The notes: generated by a model from the letters alone, not told the origin. A DNA stretch of 64,000 nt from Trichuris trichiura (GCA_037903355.1 JBAJFE010000004.1:4634001-4698000); one strand, 5' to 3'. Shown: positions 1-15,600, counted from the stretch's first letter. Translations and numbers: made by a program.

Positions 1-3000
1 CTTCATGAATTAATTGATTAGTACTGTTCATGATAAAAAGCAGCGCTGATTTGACAGTTTGTGTTTGCATTATGTTTAATTTAAAAATCTATACCATTAT
101 CAAGGTAAAACATCAAGTACATCACAGAATTGACAGCATAATTCTAAAGGTTGGACAACTATCCTGCGCATTAGTACTGTTACGTTTCTACATGATTTCC
201 TTCATGTTTAAGTGCATCTAGCTGGGTGAACACAACCGTGCACGCACTAAGTGGCAGTATATCGTAAATTTGCAGCATGAAGGCTGCTACATTTCTCATG
301 GCCATTTTTACGTGCCTTAAATGGTCATACAGGGTAAGCAGTTCATCAGCTTTTCGTGTTTTCTATCTTTTTCAGACATTATGCCTTTTTCTGTTTGTAA
401 GTATAGGTTTGAAACCTTTAACTAACTTTAAATTGTTATTGTTTATCAGTTAGGAAGACCATTTCAGCTCATGGGTTTATTGCTGTAGCAGCACAGTAAA
501 GCACAAGCTGAAGCCTAACCTTCCTACTTAAAAGTGGGATAAAGCAGTGCACTCATAGATGGCTAAATCCGTTGGTTTCAAATAGGCGTCATGTTGTGTC
601 GATCCAACATGCAACTGGTCAGTGAAAGCCCAATTTTCAATGCGGGGCATGTTTTTCAATATTGAAATTCGAAGTTTAAGCGCGTAAGGGGTTGATGGCA
701 ACAGCTAGTGTTCCCAGAAGCTGCGAGATAGATTAGACTATTTACGCCTGTGTACACTCTTAAGGTAAACTTTTTCCTTTGATATAAACCACCTCATTTC
801 CAATAGTTGATATGGTAATTATCTTACTTTAAGGAGCGTAAATCGATGGCAAGACGCACTGTTATTGATCAGAAATTGCGTAATTTTCTTCTTGCTTCAA
901 AAGCTAATGATGAAAAGAAATATTTTCGGAAAGCAGTCTGCGTCTTCGATCGATAGAGCGCACGTTCGTAATCGAATGCCTGTCTCTAAACTTGACAACC
1001 ACACGAAATCCAAAAGGGAACCAGTAACGTCAATTTCTATTATCCAATTAAGTCCATTTTTTAGGGTTTAAATTTATTTTGAAAACCTTGCGTTTTTTAG
1101 GCAGATTCTTGAAATCGTAATTTTTTACGGCCAGTGCTGTCTAATTAGAAATCCACTTTGTCTGAAGCTTTCTAGACTCGCCTAATTCTACCGCTAACGT
1201 CTTTCGTAGCGATGAAGAATGGATCGGTATAAGGAGAAAGTAGCAAACTTAACAAATTGATGCTTGGTTGGCAACAGCATTAACAAAGTAGAAGACGTCG
1301 CAAGACGTCTTTTTTCCTTTTCCTTTGTCTGAAAAACGGTCGCCATAGTTGCCAGCCTAAATCGTGGCATTCTTCATCACTATTAAAAATGCTGACAACG
1401 GCAATAGGCGAATCCTGAAAGCTTCCTCCAAAATTGATTTCTAATTAAACCGTTTTTTTCATAAGCTGGCCTTCTTTAAGGTGTGAAATTGTAAAGGTGC
1501 TGCTTTGAAGTGGCTTTTTTAGTTTAAGCGCTTTCTTAACCACTGCTGATTATTAGCAAACTTTTCTGTGTCCAAATCATTAACAGCGCGTTGTTATCAT
1601 TTAACCGAAGTATTTACGAATTTAAAGGTAGAGTGTCTTTCTACGTAACTGACAGTTTGGTAAAAATCTTGAGAAGCCAAAAGTTTAGATTAGCATCCTT
1701 TCATACGTTTAGGCAGCGTATAAACTTGCCTTGGGTATTCAATGTTCCGGCTGATTTTTAAATGTTATTTTCCGCAATGTCATATCTTAATTTAGACTGG
1801 TTAGTATAGCTGACAACTTTTATCACCTAAAAATTTGAATAACCCTGAAGTCGTCCCGCGGTTGTTATACCCCACAGTTCCACAGTCGCTCGTACAGAAT
1901 ATTTGTGCTTAGTCTACTTGTACGCTAGACGCATGTTTGTGACTGTCTCTTTCTTTTCCAAAGATACAAAACCTTTATGAGCAGCGTTATGAGCTCTCTT
2001 TTTTAATTTGATCAAGTAATCGCAATTTGGAAACTTGCGAATGTCTGAACAAGACGTTTACAGCTGCGGGAGTCACGGGACGAACCCCTCAGCTGCTTTT
2101 GCCGTATTGTTAATGGAATTCAAGTTTAGTCAACGGCGGTTTGGTACTCGCTGCCAGATTTATTCCAGAAATATAGCTGTTTATATTGCGCGTCTTTTTC
2201 AGGAATGTTTTTATGGAAAACATGCGACGTTAAGGTGAACAGCTTTCTGCAGTATGACGTTTAACACCAAATCTTGATTCATTCTGCACGTTAGCCCGTG
2301 ATATAGCTGTCGAATATCCAAAAATAAATACATAATCAAAGTATATGCTAAGGTGAACGAATTATTCCGAAATGCTGCGTAGACTTTACAACGTTTCCTG
2401 GAACCGCTTTTTCAACGCAATGCATTGTTACAAAGTATATTAGGCAGATCGTTTCAATTGCGTTAGTAAGTAATATTCTCCCGTTCGAGTGCCGCGGGTT
2501 GCAGTCGTGAAGAGGAGAATAGTGTTAATACATTCGAGCGGCAGCGAAATTACTTCCTATGCGCCAGGGAACGTTTTTGCTTTGGAAAAAGCTTTTTCAT
2601 TGTAAATGTTATGCAAGTTTAAATCTGTCTGTTCGCAGGTTTCCCAATGGCGGAACGGCAATAATGTTTGCTAGGCGTATCCTCAGAGGGTCGTGCAACT
2701 TTTAGATTGACGCCGTTTAGAGAAGCTTCGGAAGATAAATGTTATAGCGAACTATAGTGGAACAAACTAATTGGAAACAAATGTGAATTCGCTTTTTTCC
2801 CGGAGTTCACTTCATGCAAAACTTTTCACCTCATCGCCAGCTCGACTGATGTTTTGCCAATTGATTCTCGACCAGTTGCGCAACGCACAAACCAACAGAA
2901 CGGCGAAGAAAAAATCTTGATTTCGACGATCTGACTCGATACTACATTTGAATATACGATTGTGTCTAATGACAGAAAAGGTAAGGCGCTTCGTTTGCTT

Positions 3001-5159
3001 CTTTTCTCTTTTCAATAATCTCTTCCATTTCGCAGCTCTTTAATTCGGCATATTTTTAGTCCTTAAATTGTTTTGTTTGTTTTGTCGTATTACGTTCGCC
3101 TTCGTTTGGCGCGAAAGCAATTTCTCACGAGCTCGCGCTGTCAGTAGCGCACGAAACACAAGATGACATTTTCGCCGTGCTTGAAAGAGCTTTGCACAAA
3201 GCTGCAAGTTTGAAATTGATATGAGAAGCTGACGCGCCGTATAAACTAGCTAACTCCAAGCATCCAGACGAATCATAATTGACGCTTTCGAGAATATGCC
3301 AAATTTATGAAATCGTCGGTGCCATACGAAAATTTAATTGTGCGTAACCTCGCGTCAACCAAAGCATGCAACGCATGAGCACTTTGATCGTTTTTCTCGA
3401 CTGCCAGTAAGCTGTTCGGTGGCATACATCAATGCGCTACGCCAATGTAAAGCAATGAAGTGCCCGTCGCTGCCCACGGTCGTTATAGTAAAGCCAATGA
3501 CGTTTTTCAGGTTCGTAATGGAAATTTTCTTTCCTACTACATAGCCATGTAAGTCGCCAGTCCGCCTTTGAGGGTATGCATGCTTTCACTTGATGCGGGA
3601 TAGTTTTGAAAAACTTTGATTTTCGAATAAGAAGCTTATTAAGCTATGCGTAGTGTTTAATGGGTACGTTAACATAGCTGTTTTTTGACGTCATCGGTAG
3701 TTGTCAGTTGAGTAATGATTCATTGGGTGCTTGTAACTCTATCATTGTTGTTTGTCTGTTTGAGGTCATAACTTTTATTGACCAGCCTCAGGTGGGCACG
3801 TTAAAATGTTGGCATTGAATGCCACCACTTTCCAAAATTTTAACAGCTTTTATCTACTCGATAGAATGGCACATGTCTCTTTTATAACCTGCTGAACCCA
3901 GTTGATCACTCCGCTATTCTTTGTTGCTGAGCGGATAGCTAGTAATTCTTCGCTTTCAATATTAGTCGCTCAGCTCAACTTTATGTGGAAAAGGTTTTGC
4001 AAAAGTGGAGATGACTACCCAAACTTTAATTGCTTGAAGAATTTGCTATTCAAAATGTTTTCGCGCGGTATGTCACAGCTTTCCAATCGGAAGCACGTTG
4101 AACTTTTCAAGAGTTCACCTTGACGTATTGGGCAGCTGTCGCCGCTGGCCGTATTGCAAAGCTGACCAACTACCGCTGCGACGCTTAGAGGAGAGGTGGA
4201 AATCCTAAATGTGCAACGGCATTAGATGTTGAGCTTTAAGATTTTCGGTTGCCATTCTTGACTGATCCATTCGATTTGCAAGTTGCCATTTTGGGCCCAG
4301 CCTGCGATGGCTAACGACTTTAGCACGTCACTCACTGCTGTCGTCTATGCGGTTTACCTTAATGCGACTTGGTAGTCAGTCTTGAACGTCAATTTCGAAG
4401 CGCGCAAAAGTGTCAAGACAGCCTATTTCTTAGCTTTCTCAGAGCGTTCATGGTGCGTTGCTTTTTTGCTTGATAAAAGTCAGGCCGCTTTCGACATTGC
4501 GTATATCTTTTCTAGCTGCAGGTGCTCATCGGTCGTTTATAGATAGCCTATTAATAACTATTGATACAATCGCTTCCTGCGCACTAATTCTGTAGATAAT
4601 AATTAGCACTGCTTTTGATACTTTATGAAACGTAAAAGATTGGCTGGCTTCAATTTTATTAGGGGCCTATTCATTGCATTGTCTGTTGTTGAATGTATTG
4701 CAGATATAAGGTAACCATTTATCTATCCGGTTGCTAAGGAAGGGGAGAAAATGCCGTTTAGCTGATTTAACATCGCAAGCTTCTATTTTCTCGTTTGCTT
4801 ATTCGAAAAGCTGATGATCATAGAATATTCTTTTAGGGACTTTTCTTCCATCGTGAATAAGCTCTGCTAATTCAAGAGCGGTTGAACAATTGTAACTGTT
4901 CGTAAGTGTACCTGTATGCGGTATATACGCGCTTTCGCTGACTCAGAAGCTGCTATGCCTGCTTTGCCAGCTTTTCTCACCTGTCTGTGCTAGCGCGGTA
5001 AGTTTAGTCTATTCACAACGTCATTGCGTTTCCGCCACGAAGAGGCAAAACCCCTAAGGTCAAACATTAATTAATGGTGGTCAGCAAGTAATTAACTATA
5101 ATTGGTTGTTTGCAAGAAGATGGCACGGCTATACATGAATCATGCTATAAATAATTTTA
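1..5159. other. Gene-poor sequence
   Basis: I find no convincing coding exon on either strand: open frames are short, lack recognisable family motifs and lack flanking splice sites that keep a frame open. A short frame from 846 (about 36 codons) was considered and not accepted. No RNA gene or clear repeat was recognised by eye. A distant promoter or unseen exons cannot be excluded. Confidence 0.5.
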
Positions 5160-5311
5160 GTAGATCTTCTACGGCTTTTCCCGTTTTTTTGTCTGTGTTG
5201 GTAACTGTAATTAAATGAAAAAATTGCGTTACGAACGGAAGGATGAGCGATTGTTTCGTTTAATTACAGATACGAACAGGGACAAAAACAGGAAAAACGT
5301 AGAAGATCTAC
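5160..5311. mobile_element. MITE-like palindromic element, 152 bp
   Basis: The two ends are inverted copies of each other: the left end reads GTAGATCTTCTACG and the right end CGTAGAAGATCTAC. The similarity continues inward with mismatches over most of the ~75-bp half, including a shared GTAATTAAA-type block. There is no open frame. The left half resembles the segments at 31712-31880 and 49018-49200 (TCTTCTACGGCTTTTCCCG, then GGATGGATGAGC-like sequence), so this looks like one member of a dispersed terminal-inverted-repeat family. No target-site duplication is obvious. Confidence 0.7.
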
Positions 5312-7988
5312 CAAAACCATGAAACACTATCCCGTTACGAAGCATCTCATATTTATAAATAGTTGGAAGTTTCGCAGTTGTCATCTACGTCTGATTGTTG
5401 GATTGACATAATATCGTGTTGTGCATGAAAGCATTGATGTTGACGTCCCTTGCGAAAACTGAGCTGTGTCAGCTAAGTTGACAAGTTGCCTACGCCATTT
5501 TCCCTGACGCTTCAAGTTTTGGTATTTTTTTCGAAGAGACGTTTAACAAAATGAGTTCAGTCATAAATTGCTTCGCTTGTCAAATTTGGTCCTGCAATTA
5601 TGACAATACCAACGGTCAATCAATATAATTTTTGGCGGGCAAATGTTTTTCGCCGCTCCTTTGCACTGCCAGCCTGTCTAAGGTGTATTGCAGATATTTG
5701 AAGTTTTTTTCTATACCCTTTTTCTAGTAACAATTAAATTTTTTATCACCTAATTACTAGTTTAATCGCTATATATGGCTGGACTATCTTAAGGAAGTTT
5801 TTTGTTCGATTACGCTGCACAAAAAAATAGAAAAACTCGTAATAGGCGGGATACCAACTTTGATAGAAGCTAAGCATGCTCGTAAGTAAAGCATTTTAGG
5901 TACTCCATTTCGCGATTTGAGTTGCAATGTATAGCAGAAGAACTGGTATGCAAAACATGCAAAACAGCTCATTGTTAAAATAGCTATTTGTGTTAAGGCG
6001 TATTTTTACTTCTACTTTTGACGTTCCAGTACCATTAGCTCTAATTTCGCATAAAACCTTTGAAAGGGATGGCAACTGCACTAACGCCCGAAAAGCGAAA
6101 CTGCATACCCTCAGCTTTGACATTGTCTTCTTTGGATCATTTTCTTTTGTTTACAGGGAATTTTTTAATTCTACAAATTTTCTTCTTTATGTTAAAGGTA
6201 TATCAAAACTGGCATAGCATTTTTAAGGTTGCATTTCCACCTAGCTCATTTTTAAATTTCATTTTTAAAGCCCTTCTTGCGTTTCCATGCATCACTCGCT
6301 CACTGATGACGTAAATACTATACTTTCAAAAGATCCACTCTAGCGCTGTCACAATGAACGTGCTTTTAGTAAGCTTTTGCATTCTCTTGGCAATAAAGAA
6401 TTGATAACTAGGAAAAATGGCATCTCTCTCTAATGCATTGTTTACTGACAGCCTTTATGTGCCCTAATGGTTACATATCACGAAAGAAAGGATGTTTCTT
6501 TAGGAGCCCGTAGGCTTTCATATTCAATCGCTTTAGTTACGTTTGGCAGGCTGCCTGTAGAATAAATAACTTCGCCTACTTAACCAGATAATGAGATGCG
6601 TTGTCTCCCGCAGCATCGCTTATCTTTATTGGTTGTGCCGGCAGATGCCTTTTTTGAAAAAGGAAACTTAGCTTTAAAGAGTCGCATAGCCGCTCGGTGA
6701 GCGAACGCGAACATACACAGCATTCTTAGTCTTCACACTCGGAAGATTTTAAAATTTGACTGAACTGCTAACTAAGAAGCCCAGGTAGAAGAAGAAAAAG
6801 TTTTGATAAGTCTCTTTTTTATTGAAATTCATCTGGAATCCTTAAGATGCCAACTGCGCAATATTTCCGTCCGACGATTCAGCCATCGTTGTTGCGCCTT
6901 TTTTGACACACGATAAAAATAGCCAGTCGACATTTCAGCCTCTGTTTATCGTGCAAATCATTTGCTAACGAGAGTAATTAATTTAGCCTTGACAAAGTGA
7001 CATCTGCTTTTCGCAAATCTTCTTGCGACAGGTGAAGTTAAATGTTCTTTGCCTTTGATAGCTGCTGTGAAGAAGAGCACTCTCATTATTCGTTCTCAAG
7101 CGGAAGTGCTCCATTTCGATACAGGACCCCCGCGCAGCACGAAAAAGCGTTTGGGTAAATCTGTGGAAGGGCAATGCCATTGGCATCTCTCTATAAGTAT
7201 GTCGAGAGTAGAACAATAGCAAAAGTATCTTTTCTATACTGCATGTTCAATGTAGCTGTCCAAGAACTTCTAGCTTACAAGGTTGACTGCAACTTCTCAA
7301 GTATAGTTGCGCGCCTATTGTAAACGTATTGGCGGTACTCCTTTAAAAGAAAAGTATATCATCGTGGTAACTTCGGATAAGATTTTCAAACGTAGCAAGC
7401 GACTAACGGCCCAACAATCGATCATTGCATGTATAAAGCTGATTGAAGATATGGAAGTCCAATGGTCATTGTAGCAGAAAATGAATCAATAGGACCGACT
7501 TTGCTTTAATAGTCTGTTAGCAGAGCTAAGGAGCATCCGCGTATTCAAGTGGAATGATTGCAAATATTCAACCGAACGCAATTGACTGCTCATTGTTTAT
7601 TGAGTGTATGCTTTGATTTTTTTCAACAAAACGCGCTTCCTTCGAACCTCTGTTGTTAAGCTTTCAGCATGAAAGGGATTAAACTTGCATGCAATAGGTG
7701 AGGCTGCGCGAAATTGTTCTCTCAAGCCAATTCTTGCCTGCAGTAAAGAAACGCAGCTGCTGTCAGTTGGAGTGGATGCCCCTTTTGATCGAATGATTGC
7801 CCATACGTCTCTCACTCCGCCCCCATCCGTCTGAGCCTATAGGTTGCCGTGGTTGAAGCGGTTCAAAAGAATTTAACCTAAACGTTTTGTTTTTAAAAAA
7901 TCCATTCATTGGAGGAGCAAACTATTTCAGGCCGCACTAGTATACAGTTGGTTGATTGGCGATCCTTCGGGATTGATGAAACGATTCG
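5312..7988. other. Intergenic, nothing recognised
   Basis: The short open frames here, on both strands, lack family motifs and coherent splice structure. The last few hundred bases may hold the promoter of the membrane-protein gene starting at 7989; I see no clear TATA box. Confidence 0.5.
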
Positions 7989-8481
7989 ATGGCATGTGGT
8001 GTTAATCCAACAACGTCCGTCGAACTTGTAGCATTGGTGGGTTCAGCGGGCTCCAAGCAACAGCAAAAGCAGCAGCAGCAGCAGACGAATAGACCAACTT
8101 GTGACTCATCGCTTGCCCTAGCGCAGTCTACCGAACCGTCGTGGGTTAGTTTTCGCTCTTTTGCTTGCCTTGTTTAGCACCCCGAAATAGCTGCTCTGCA
8201 GAACGGACATCCCGGACAAGGCGACGCCTACGGAAGTTCAAACTTTCACTTTTCGATCGATAGCCTTCCAAAAAAGTCAACAACGTTCAAACTGGAACCT
8301 GAGTATATACCGGGTCCAAAAACGCCCGGAGATGGCGCCAGCGACGCTGGCAAACAGAATCGAGACCGAACTCGAGCGAAGATACGCAAAATCGTTTGCG
8401 TTGTTGGAGTATCCCTAACAGTCATTTGCATCGTGCTCGTCGCCATTTCATTTGCCCTTGGACAAGAAATTGATCGAATGG
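7989..8481 (+). CDS. Single-pass membrane protein, 5' exons (partial)
   Basis: Two exons are visible. Exon 1 (7989-8144) starts at an ATG and encodes 52 residues, including a glutamine-rich run near residues 24-33. A 33-bp intron (8145-8177, GTTAGT...TTTAG, phase 0) joins it to exon 2 (8178-8481), which stays open and ends at a consensus GTAAGT donor in phase 1. Exon 2 encodes a polar stretch with LEPEYIPGPKTPGD, then a basic cluster (RTRAKIRK), then about 22 hydrophobic residues (IVCVVGVSLTVICIVLVAIS), then GQEIDRM. A long polar N-terminus, positive residues just before a single hydrophobic segment and no signal peptide suggest type II topology. I do not recognise the family. Downstream exons were not found, so the extracellular part is unknown. 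Confidence 0.6.
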
Positions 8482-11400
8482 GTAAGTTCGATTGTCTTAA
8501 CTAATCACACAGCGAAAGGAACAATCCATTAGAAGAATAGTTTTTCAAAATCCTTCCAACGCTAAGGTACAGCTTCGAGAGTATCTGTTACAAGCCGGTT
8601 TCGTTGACCCGCCTCCCGGTAATTGAAAACAACGTCGCCTGAGTCTGAATGGCTTTTGGTATTTCGGCACAAATTTTAACATAGCAAAGAAAAGAATTAT
8701 TGATGACGTAATTTAGGCAAAAATCTAATTATAAACATGCTGATCAGCTAGTTTTGCACGCTTTTTGCTACGTGCGAAAGGAGGCTTCAGTTGGCGCCCG
8801 TTTTATTAGGAAACGTGGTTTCCGTCCTTGCATTCTTCAACGGTGCTGCGCAGTTGATGGAATCCTTTCGCTTGACGATTACATAAACGAACGAACGTGA
8901 GCGTTGTCGTTGGAAAAAAAGTTTTAAGCCAAATAACTTCGTTGTCGTCAACGCATGGATCATCCGAGGAAAAACCTATCGCGCCATGCGGAGATCAATG
9001 TCCGACTTGCATGGCACTAAGTCAGCTGGATGAAATTTAGAATCAATAGCTGTAGGCAGTACGCTTACTCGGGTTTACCTTTTTCGCGACTTACGACGAG
9101 GAGAAACTGTATAATAACCACTACCCAAAGATGGACTTGGACTTGCCAAGTGCTCAACAAACGTTTGACCTGAGTGTTTGGGAAAAAGAAGCCCTCGTGG
9201 CGCATCCTTGTGAAAGACATAATCTGCCCGCGAAAGTGGAAGTCGTTTAGAAGAGGTTTAAATTTTTTCACTTTTTACTTGCTTTCATGAGGCAGGCTGT
9301 AGACGTCCGAAGCATTGTATGCCACCATATTTATAGGAAGGAACATGAGGAATGATTTTCTTTTTTCTTGCTGAGTTTTTTCTCTTCTTCGCCGGCAGGG
9401 AAATATATCAAATGTTCTTAGAGCAACTATGCTGCACATATGGCTGCTTGAAGCCAATTCACCCGAAGCAATATACGAAAACAACGGCACGTTGAAAACT
9501 GTTCCCGCAAATAAAAGTGCTTCCTGTAGATAGGGATCATTTGCGTAGTAGAAAACGCTTCGCTTAGATATGGTTGAGACAAAAGAGATTCCACAAGATG
9601 GAAGAGATTCCACAAGCACTGAAGCAAAACGTGACGTTGGAATAAGTCATACTGTTTCCATATTTAACTTTCTTTTTGAAATTAGCAAATATTGGGAAAC
9701 GAAGCTGACAACTGATGAAGCTTCGAATGGCATTTCAAATGGCACTGGCATGTCAAATTAATTCAACGTCGCTGAAACGTTCCGAGATGGATCCAGTGAT
9801 GGAAATGTCAAACGGCTTTCCCCACTGCAATTTGACCCTCCTGAAGGCTGACGGAATATCATTTCGTTTTCCGCATCCAAAAAAGGCCTTAAGGGAACTT
9901 ACAGGTTTGCCAAAAGATCAGAGCTAAGGCGATTCAACTGAGAGGGCCAAGATGAACAGTACCATTTCTAAAGGCGTCCTTAGAAACTGCCAGCCATACT
10001 TACTATAGAAAAATAGGAATTTGGTGCCTAATGAAAACCGTTAGCAAGATTTGCTTAGCGGAAGGGTTTTGTTAGCTGCAATTAAAAAAACTTAGAAGAA
10101 CTCATAAAAAATCTAACGACTTTTGTTAGGTTGTTCCTACACTATTTTCGTTATCGATTAATGGGACGTCTTCTCCGTTGGAGACATGATAACAAGTTGT
10201 TTATCGTATTTAATCAAAGGATTTCATCGCAACGCATCCAAGCAGAAGTGGCACTCGTTGTACAGTCTGAAAAAAGCGTACACGCAATTAAGAAGATCGA
10301 TCGCGCTTTTAAGCTGATGTCATTTCCCTGCACCGACTCGTTATCCGTACGCGTAAAACATTCAATTTGAAAAGCAGACGTGCGGTGCTCAAGAAAAAGT
10401 AAACGTTGCCTGAATTCAGCTGCAAAAAAAGTAACCAATTTTTTTAAACCAAAACTGCCATTAGCAACGGCTAAACGTCAGAGCTCGTTAGTTAGTGCAC
10501 AGTAAATGTTTCACAACGCGTTGAATGATGTTTTCCTTAAACCTTTGTAGGAAACAAAGTTCGCATAACAGGACGAGATAGGCTTTAATGTGAGCAGCAG
10601 GAGAAAACAATAAAGCAAACAAATAAATTTAAATATATTAACAAAAGACTCACGACTGACAAACAAGGATAGCTATAGTTATTTTAATTAAAATTATTGT
10701 ATACGAACAATTCCTGTCTTAATGGCGGGAAAAGTACGGGAGCGTCGTTTTGCGCTTTTATGGAGGTAGATAAAAGCAACCTCCAAATACTTCCCTTTCG
10801 GAACTTACTCGGTAAGTGCCCACACTATGAGGAGCCCTTGCGTACCGTATTGTGTAGCACTTAAGGTAGCGCTCATCATTTTCTAGCTTTTGGGTGCAAC
10901 CAAAGAAAGAATGGTATGAAAAAAATCTTAAATTAACTTGAATGATAGGAGAAGTGATTTCTAAAGGTAGCTTGTTTTTCAAAAGGCTTTTTAGATTGAG
11001 TGAGCTAAGGTTTAAGCATGGGTTTAACATCTTCTGGGCATGTTAAAAACTATTAATAGTAAAGAATCTTTACCTGGAATCCGGTGAAATATCGGTCTGT
11101 CATTCATTGGAAGCTCCGCGTGAACTAAATGCCGTCTCGACTAAGAAACGAAACATTTATAATGATAAAGAAAATCATCGGAACTATATGACGTGAACAT
11201 GAACCGGATGCTATCCTAAAGGCGTCATCAGCAAGTCAATATAACGTAAGCTTTACCGTGAACAATCAGTAAACTCTTCATACCGACTATACTCTGCCGT
11301 AGGTACATTGCCGCTTTTAAAATCAGGATGTCTGCACAGTCTCCTTGTCAATAAATAAATAACGCTATTTTTTTCAAAGAGGAAGCTCAGTTTTGATTAA

Positions 11401-12415
11401 AACATTACTTTACTACAAACAGTGAAAAGCTAAGACGGACAAGCGTAACTTAAACATCTCGACATATTTTGTCTTTTTTCGCTCCAGCACGCTCAAAATT
11501 ATTTGTGTGTTATTTGCTAATGAAACTTTTGTCTTCTCGAATATGTTTAATTTTTGTTTTGTTAATTTTAGTGACAAGCAAACACAATAGTCCACAGTTT
11601 TTGGAAAACAGCCCTATCGCGGGCAACTTCAGCGCATTCGCAGCCGTTTAGCGTCGTACCCGATTTATACCAAAGTGAAAATGAATAACTGGAAAAGCAA
11701 CTTGCTGGCGAGAAGCTATTCTTCAATTGCACGTCGTCGGTTTGAATGAAAAAGCAAAAATTTCTCGCATGTTAATATGTACAATAAAATGGATCGAATT
11801 TGGTGCTCTTGAAAAGGCTTCACTCTATCCGTCATAAACGGCAAGGACGTTTGCGGCAGCGACTAAACCCTTCTTACTTTAACTGTAACATATCTTTCGT
11901 AGCTTATTCATAAACTGAATGAGCTAACTTTGTTTAACTATTACGAAGCAATTTTGAGTGCATTCTTGTTTTTCCCTCTCACTGCTCAATAATTATCTCC
12001 TGAATCTAATAACACGAGTTTACGTCCACATTATCACTTACATTACCCTTTTATCCCTCCTTTTTATTGAAAGAAGTATTAAGTTTCAAAGACTATTATA
12101 TAACGTTGTGCTAACTCGTTGACAGATTGTACGCCTAAAAGTTTGCCTATTCATTCTGGCGTTGTTAACACTCTGAGATAGAATAAGTTCTAAAATGATT
12201 AAAAATGACTTAGTCGGGCGAATAGCAGTACATTAATGCTTTAAGCGCTACTCGTCATTCCTACAGAGGCATATAAACTATTAATACATAGCAAGGCGTG
12301 ACTTAAAGCTTTCTAAATTCTCTCTTCTCGGCTGCTCAATGAAAGGTGGAGCCTTCATTGAAAAAAAGAATCAGAATCAAGCAAGTAAAGGTTTAATAAA
12401 ACTCCCAATCTTCAT
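8482..12415. other. Intron or intergenic DNA, no exon recognised
   Basis: The membrane-protein gene must continue beyond the donor at 8482, but I cannot identify its next exon. Open frames around 9275-9619 (-), 9570-9927 (+) and 10131-10438 are short, mutually contradictory in frame and lack family motifs. Nothing else was recognised. Confidence 0.45.
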
Positions 12416-13465
<1,050 letters not shown>

Positions 13466-15600
13466 CTGAAGAAGAGCGCCAAGATAAATTAAAAGCAACA
13501 AAAAACCTAAACAATACGGCTCGGCATAGTTACCAGTAAATTAAGACGGTTGACATAACAATAGTCAGCGCAAACTGCTATTTCACTCCGCGAAGGAAGG
13601 CGGGAACGGATTGATAAGAGGCAGCAAAATTCTTACAAAATAAATGTGCGTTTCACTTCCAAAATTGTACGAAAGCCATCAATGGAACGCGTAATTTACC
13701 TTAATCATAATTGCTTTCTGTTTAATCGCCCTCGAAGTTCAAGAATGAAATGATGAACATTTTTTCAAATGTGCCTATTTCAGAATCCCGGAAAAAATGG
13801 CGAAACAGAATTCCTCACATAGAGGTATTACGCAATGTCAAAACACATTTGGTGCTGGCCGTTTACAGCGACAATTTTGAGAATGAGAAAATTCCAAGCC
13901 AGAAAAAGCCAAGAAAGGCAGAAGCGCCGAACGCATTGAAATGCAGAAGAGGAACCAAACCCTGGAAGGCCCGCATACCAAATGGTCAGAAATATGGAAG
14001 GTCTGAGCAGTACGCTGAAGGAGTCGAAGTCCGGAAATAGGACAGAACTTAGGAAGGCCCAAAATTTTGAATTGGCGGATCAAAACGTCATGCGCATCCA
14101 GGTCCCGTATGGTTCGAAGTGCCGAAAGGGCGGAAACCCTGAAAGGTTGAGATTCTGAATGAAACCTGGGTTCTGAAATTCGAAAACGCAATTTTCGGGA
14201 TTCTGAGTCGCACCAGTTTTAAGCAGACTTCACTGCCGCCCATTCTGAAACGGTGAAGATGGAAGGCCAAGTTCAGCTTTCCTGATACTTTTTACAGCAT
14301 AATGTGACCTCTACAAAGAGCTGATGAGAAGTAAAACTGAAAAGCAGAGATAAACTAACGCATAGGAACTACATACCTTTTCTGATCCCTGAATTTGTCC
14401 CTGCTCAACAATCTAGTTTATACCGTATACTTATTACTACAATATATTTAGGAATTACTACGGGTCTATTCAAGAAATTTACCTAATGGCACTCAAGAAT
14501 ACTTGGTATACTGTTGCATATAAATTAGTTTTCCATGTAAAGCGGTGTTTAGCACTAGAAGACAGGTAAAGCATAAAAGGACAAAACAGCGATCACATGA
14601 ACGCATGGATAACATGCCTACAACGAAATCAAAACACTTCTTCATGTTTACATATTAATAATTTAGATATTACTCAAAAAACTTAGACAATACTGAAGAC
14701 ACGTTTTCTTTAAGCTTATGCTACTTACATAACGATAACGTATGTTTCTAAAATTAACAGACCATTAAAAGACGGCGCATACAGTTTATTCCCAACGAAA
14801 ACTCGAAGAAGCGAACTTGATGCTTTTCCGGATAAATGAGAAAGTTAACATTACGCGGGAAGAGATTGTTTTTGCAAGTTTTAGGCCACTACTTATTCTT
14901 TGAATCGCTCGTCAACTTCAGTGACAATAAACTACTCAACCAGTTAGGCAAAAGCTTTCATTACGAGAGTTTTCGGGATTTCTAGGTCCTGAAAACCTTT
15001 TTCAAGTCATCCTATTTTCAAATGAAAACCCTTGATACTGCGCTTTTGTATTGGCATAATATTTATGCTTGCGCGCATGATGTCCTGTAACGGACGTACA
15101 CATTCCCATGATGACTACTGTACGCTTGCTCAAGTCATGAGAATAATAAGGATGCTATTAATTTTTTCAAAAGCTCTAGGCAACGTCAGTTGGGAAATGT
15201 TTTAAAATACAGCATGTAGCTTAGCTTGATGAATAATCAGCTCTGTTACTATTGGCTTCGCAATGAGGGAATACAAGATTCCGTGAAACACAACGAACAA
15301 AACAAATACTCTACTTGTTTCACTTATACCATGTACCGTAGAATTGTTGAAAACTTACGTGTGCTCCTTTTGCTGTAGAAGAGGAACTTCGTCGCCAATC
15401 GCAATAGTACTTTGTTGCACGTATGCCATGACAAGGATGGAGTTTTGAAAGAAACTTCCGCCTACCGTCCTCTACATCAAAGCTGAAAGCAGAGACTCTC
15501 AAGGAAGACCAAAAAAGGCAACAAGGCGATAATGCACCAAGGGTCGACTTTAGACGACTTGGTCGGACGACAAAAAAATCAGATGCACATATTAACAACT
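13466..15600. other. Intergenic, with a purine-rich patch
   Basis: Probably contains the missing first exon and promoter of the TVP23 gene, which I could not place. About 13780-14280 is unusually purine-rich, with recurring GAAAGGC, GAAGGCC and ATTCTGA-type words, and looks like a degraded repeat; it yields overlapping open frames on both strands with no family motif. The remainder shows nothing recognisable. Confidence 0.4.

Noticed and set aside
8059..8089. CAG/CAA repeat as a microsatellite
   Set aside because: It lies in frame in exon 1 of the membrane-protein gene and encodes a Gln-rich tract, so it is described there.
9275..9927. Open frames up to 114 codons on both strands
   Set aside because: Frames overlap on opposite strands, with no motifs and no coherent splice sites.
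13750..14270. Possible first exon of TVP23 or a separate gene
   Set aside because: The purine-rich frames contain no TVP23 N-terminal features and run on both strands.
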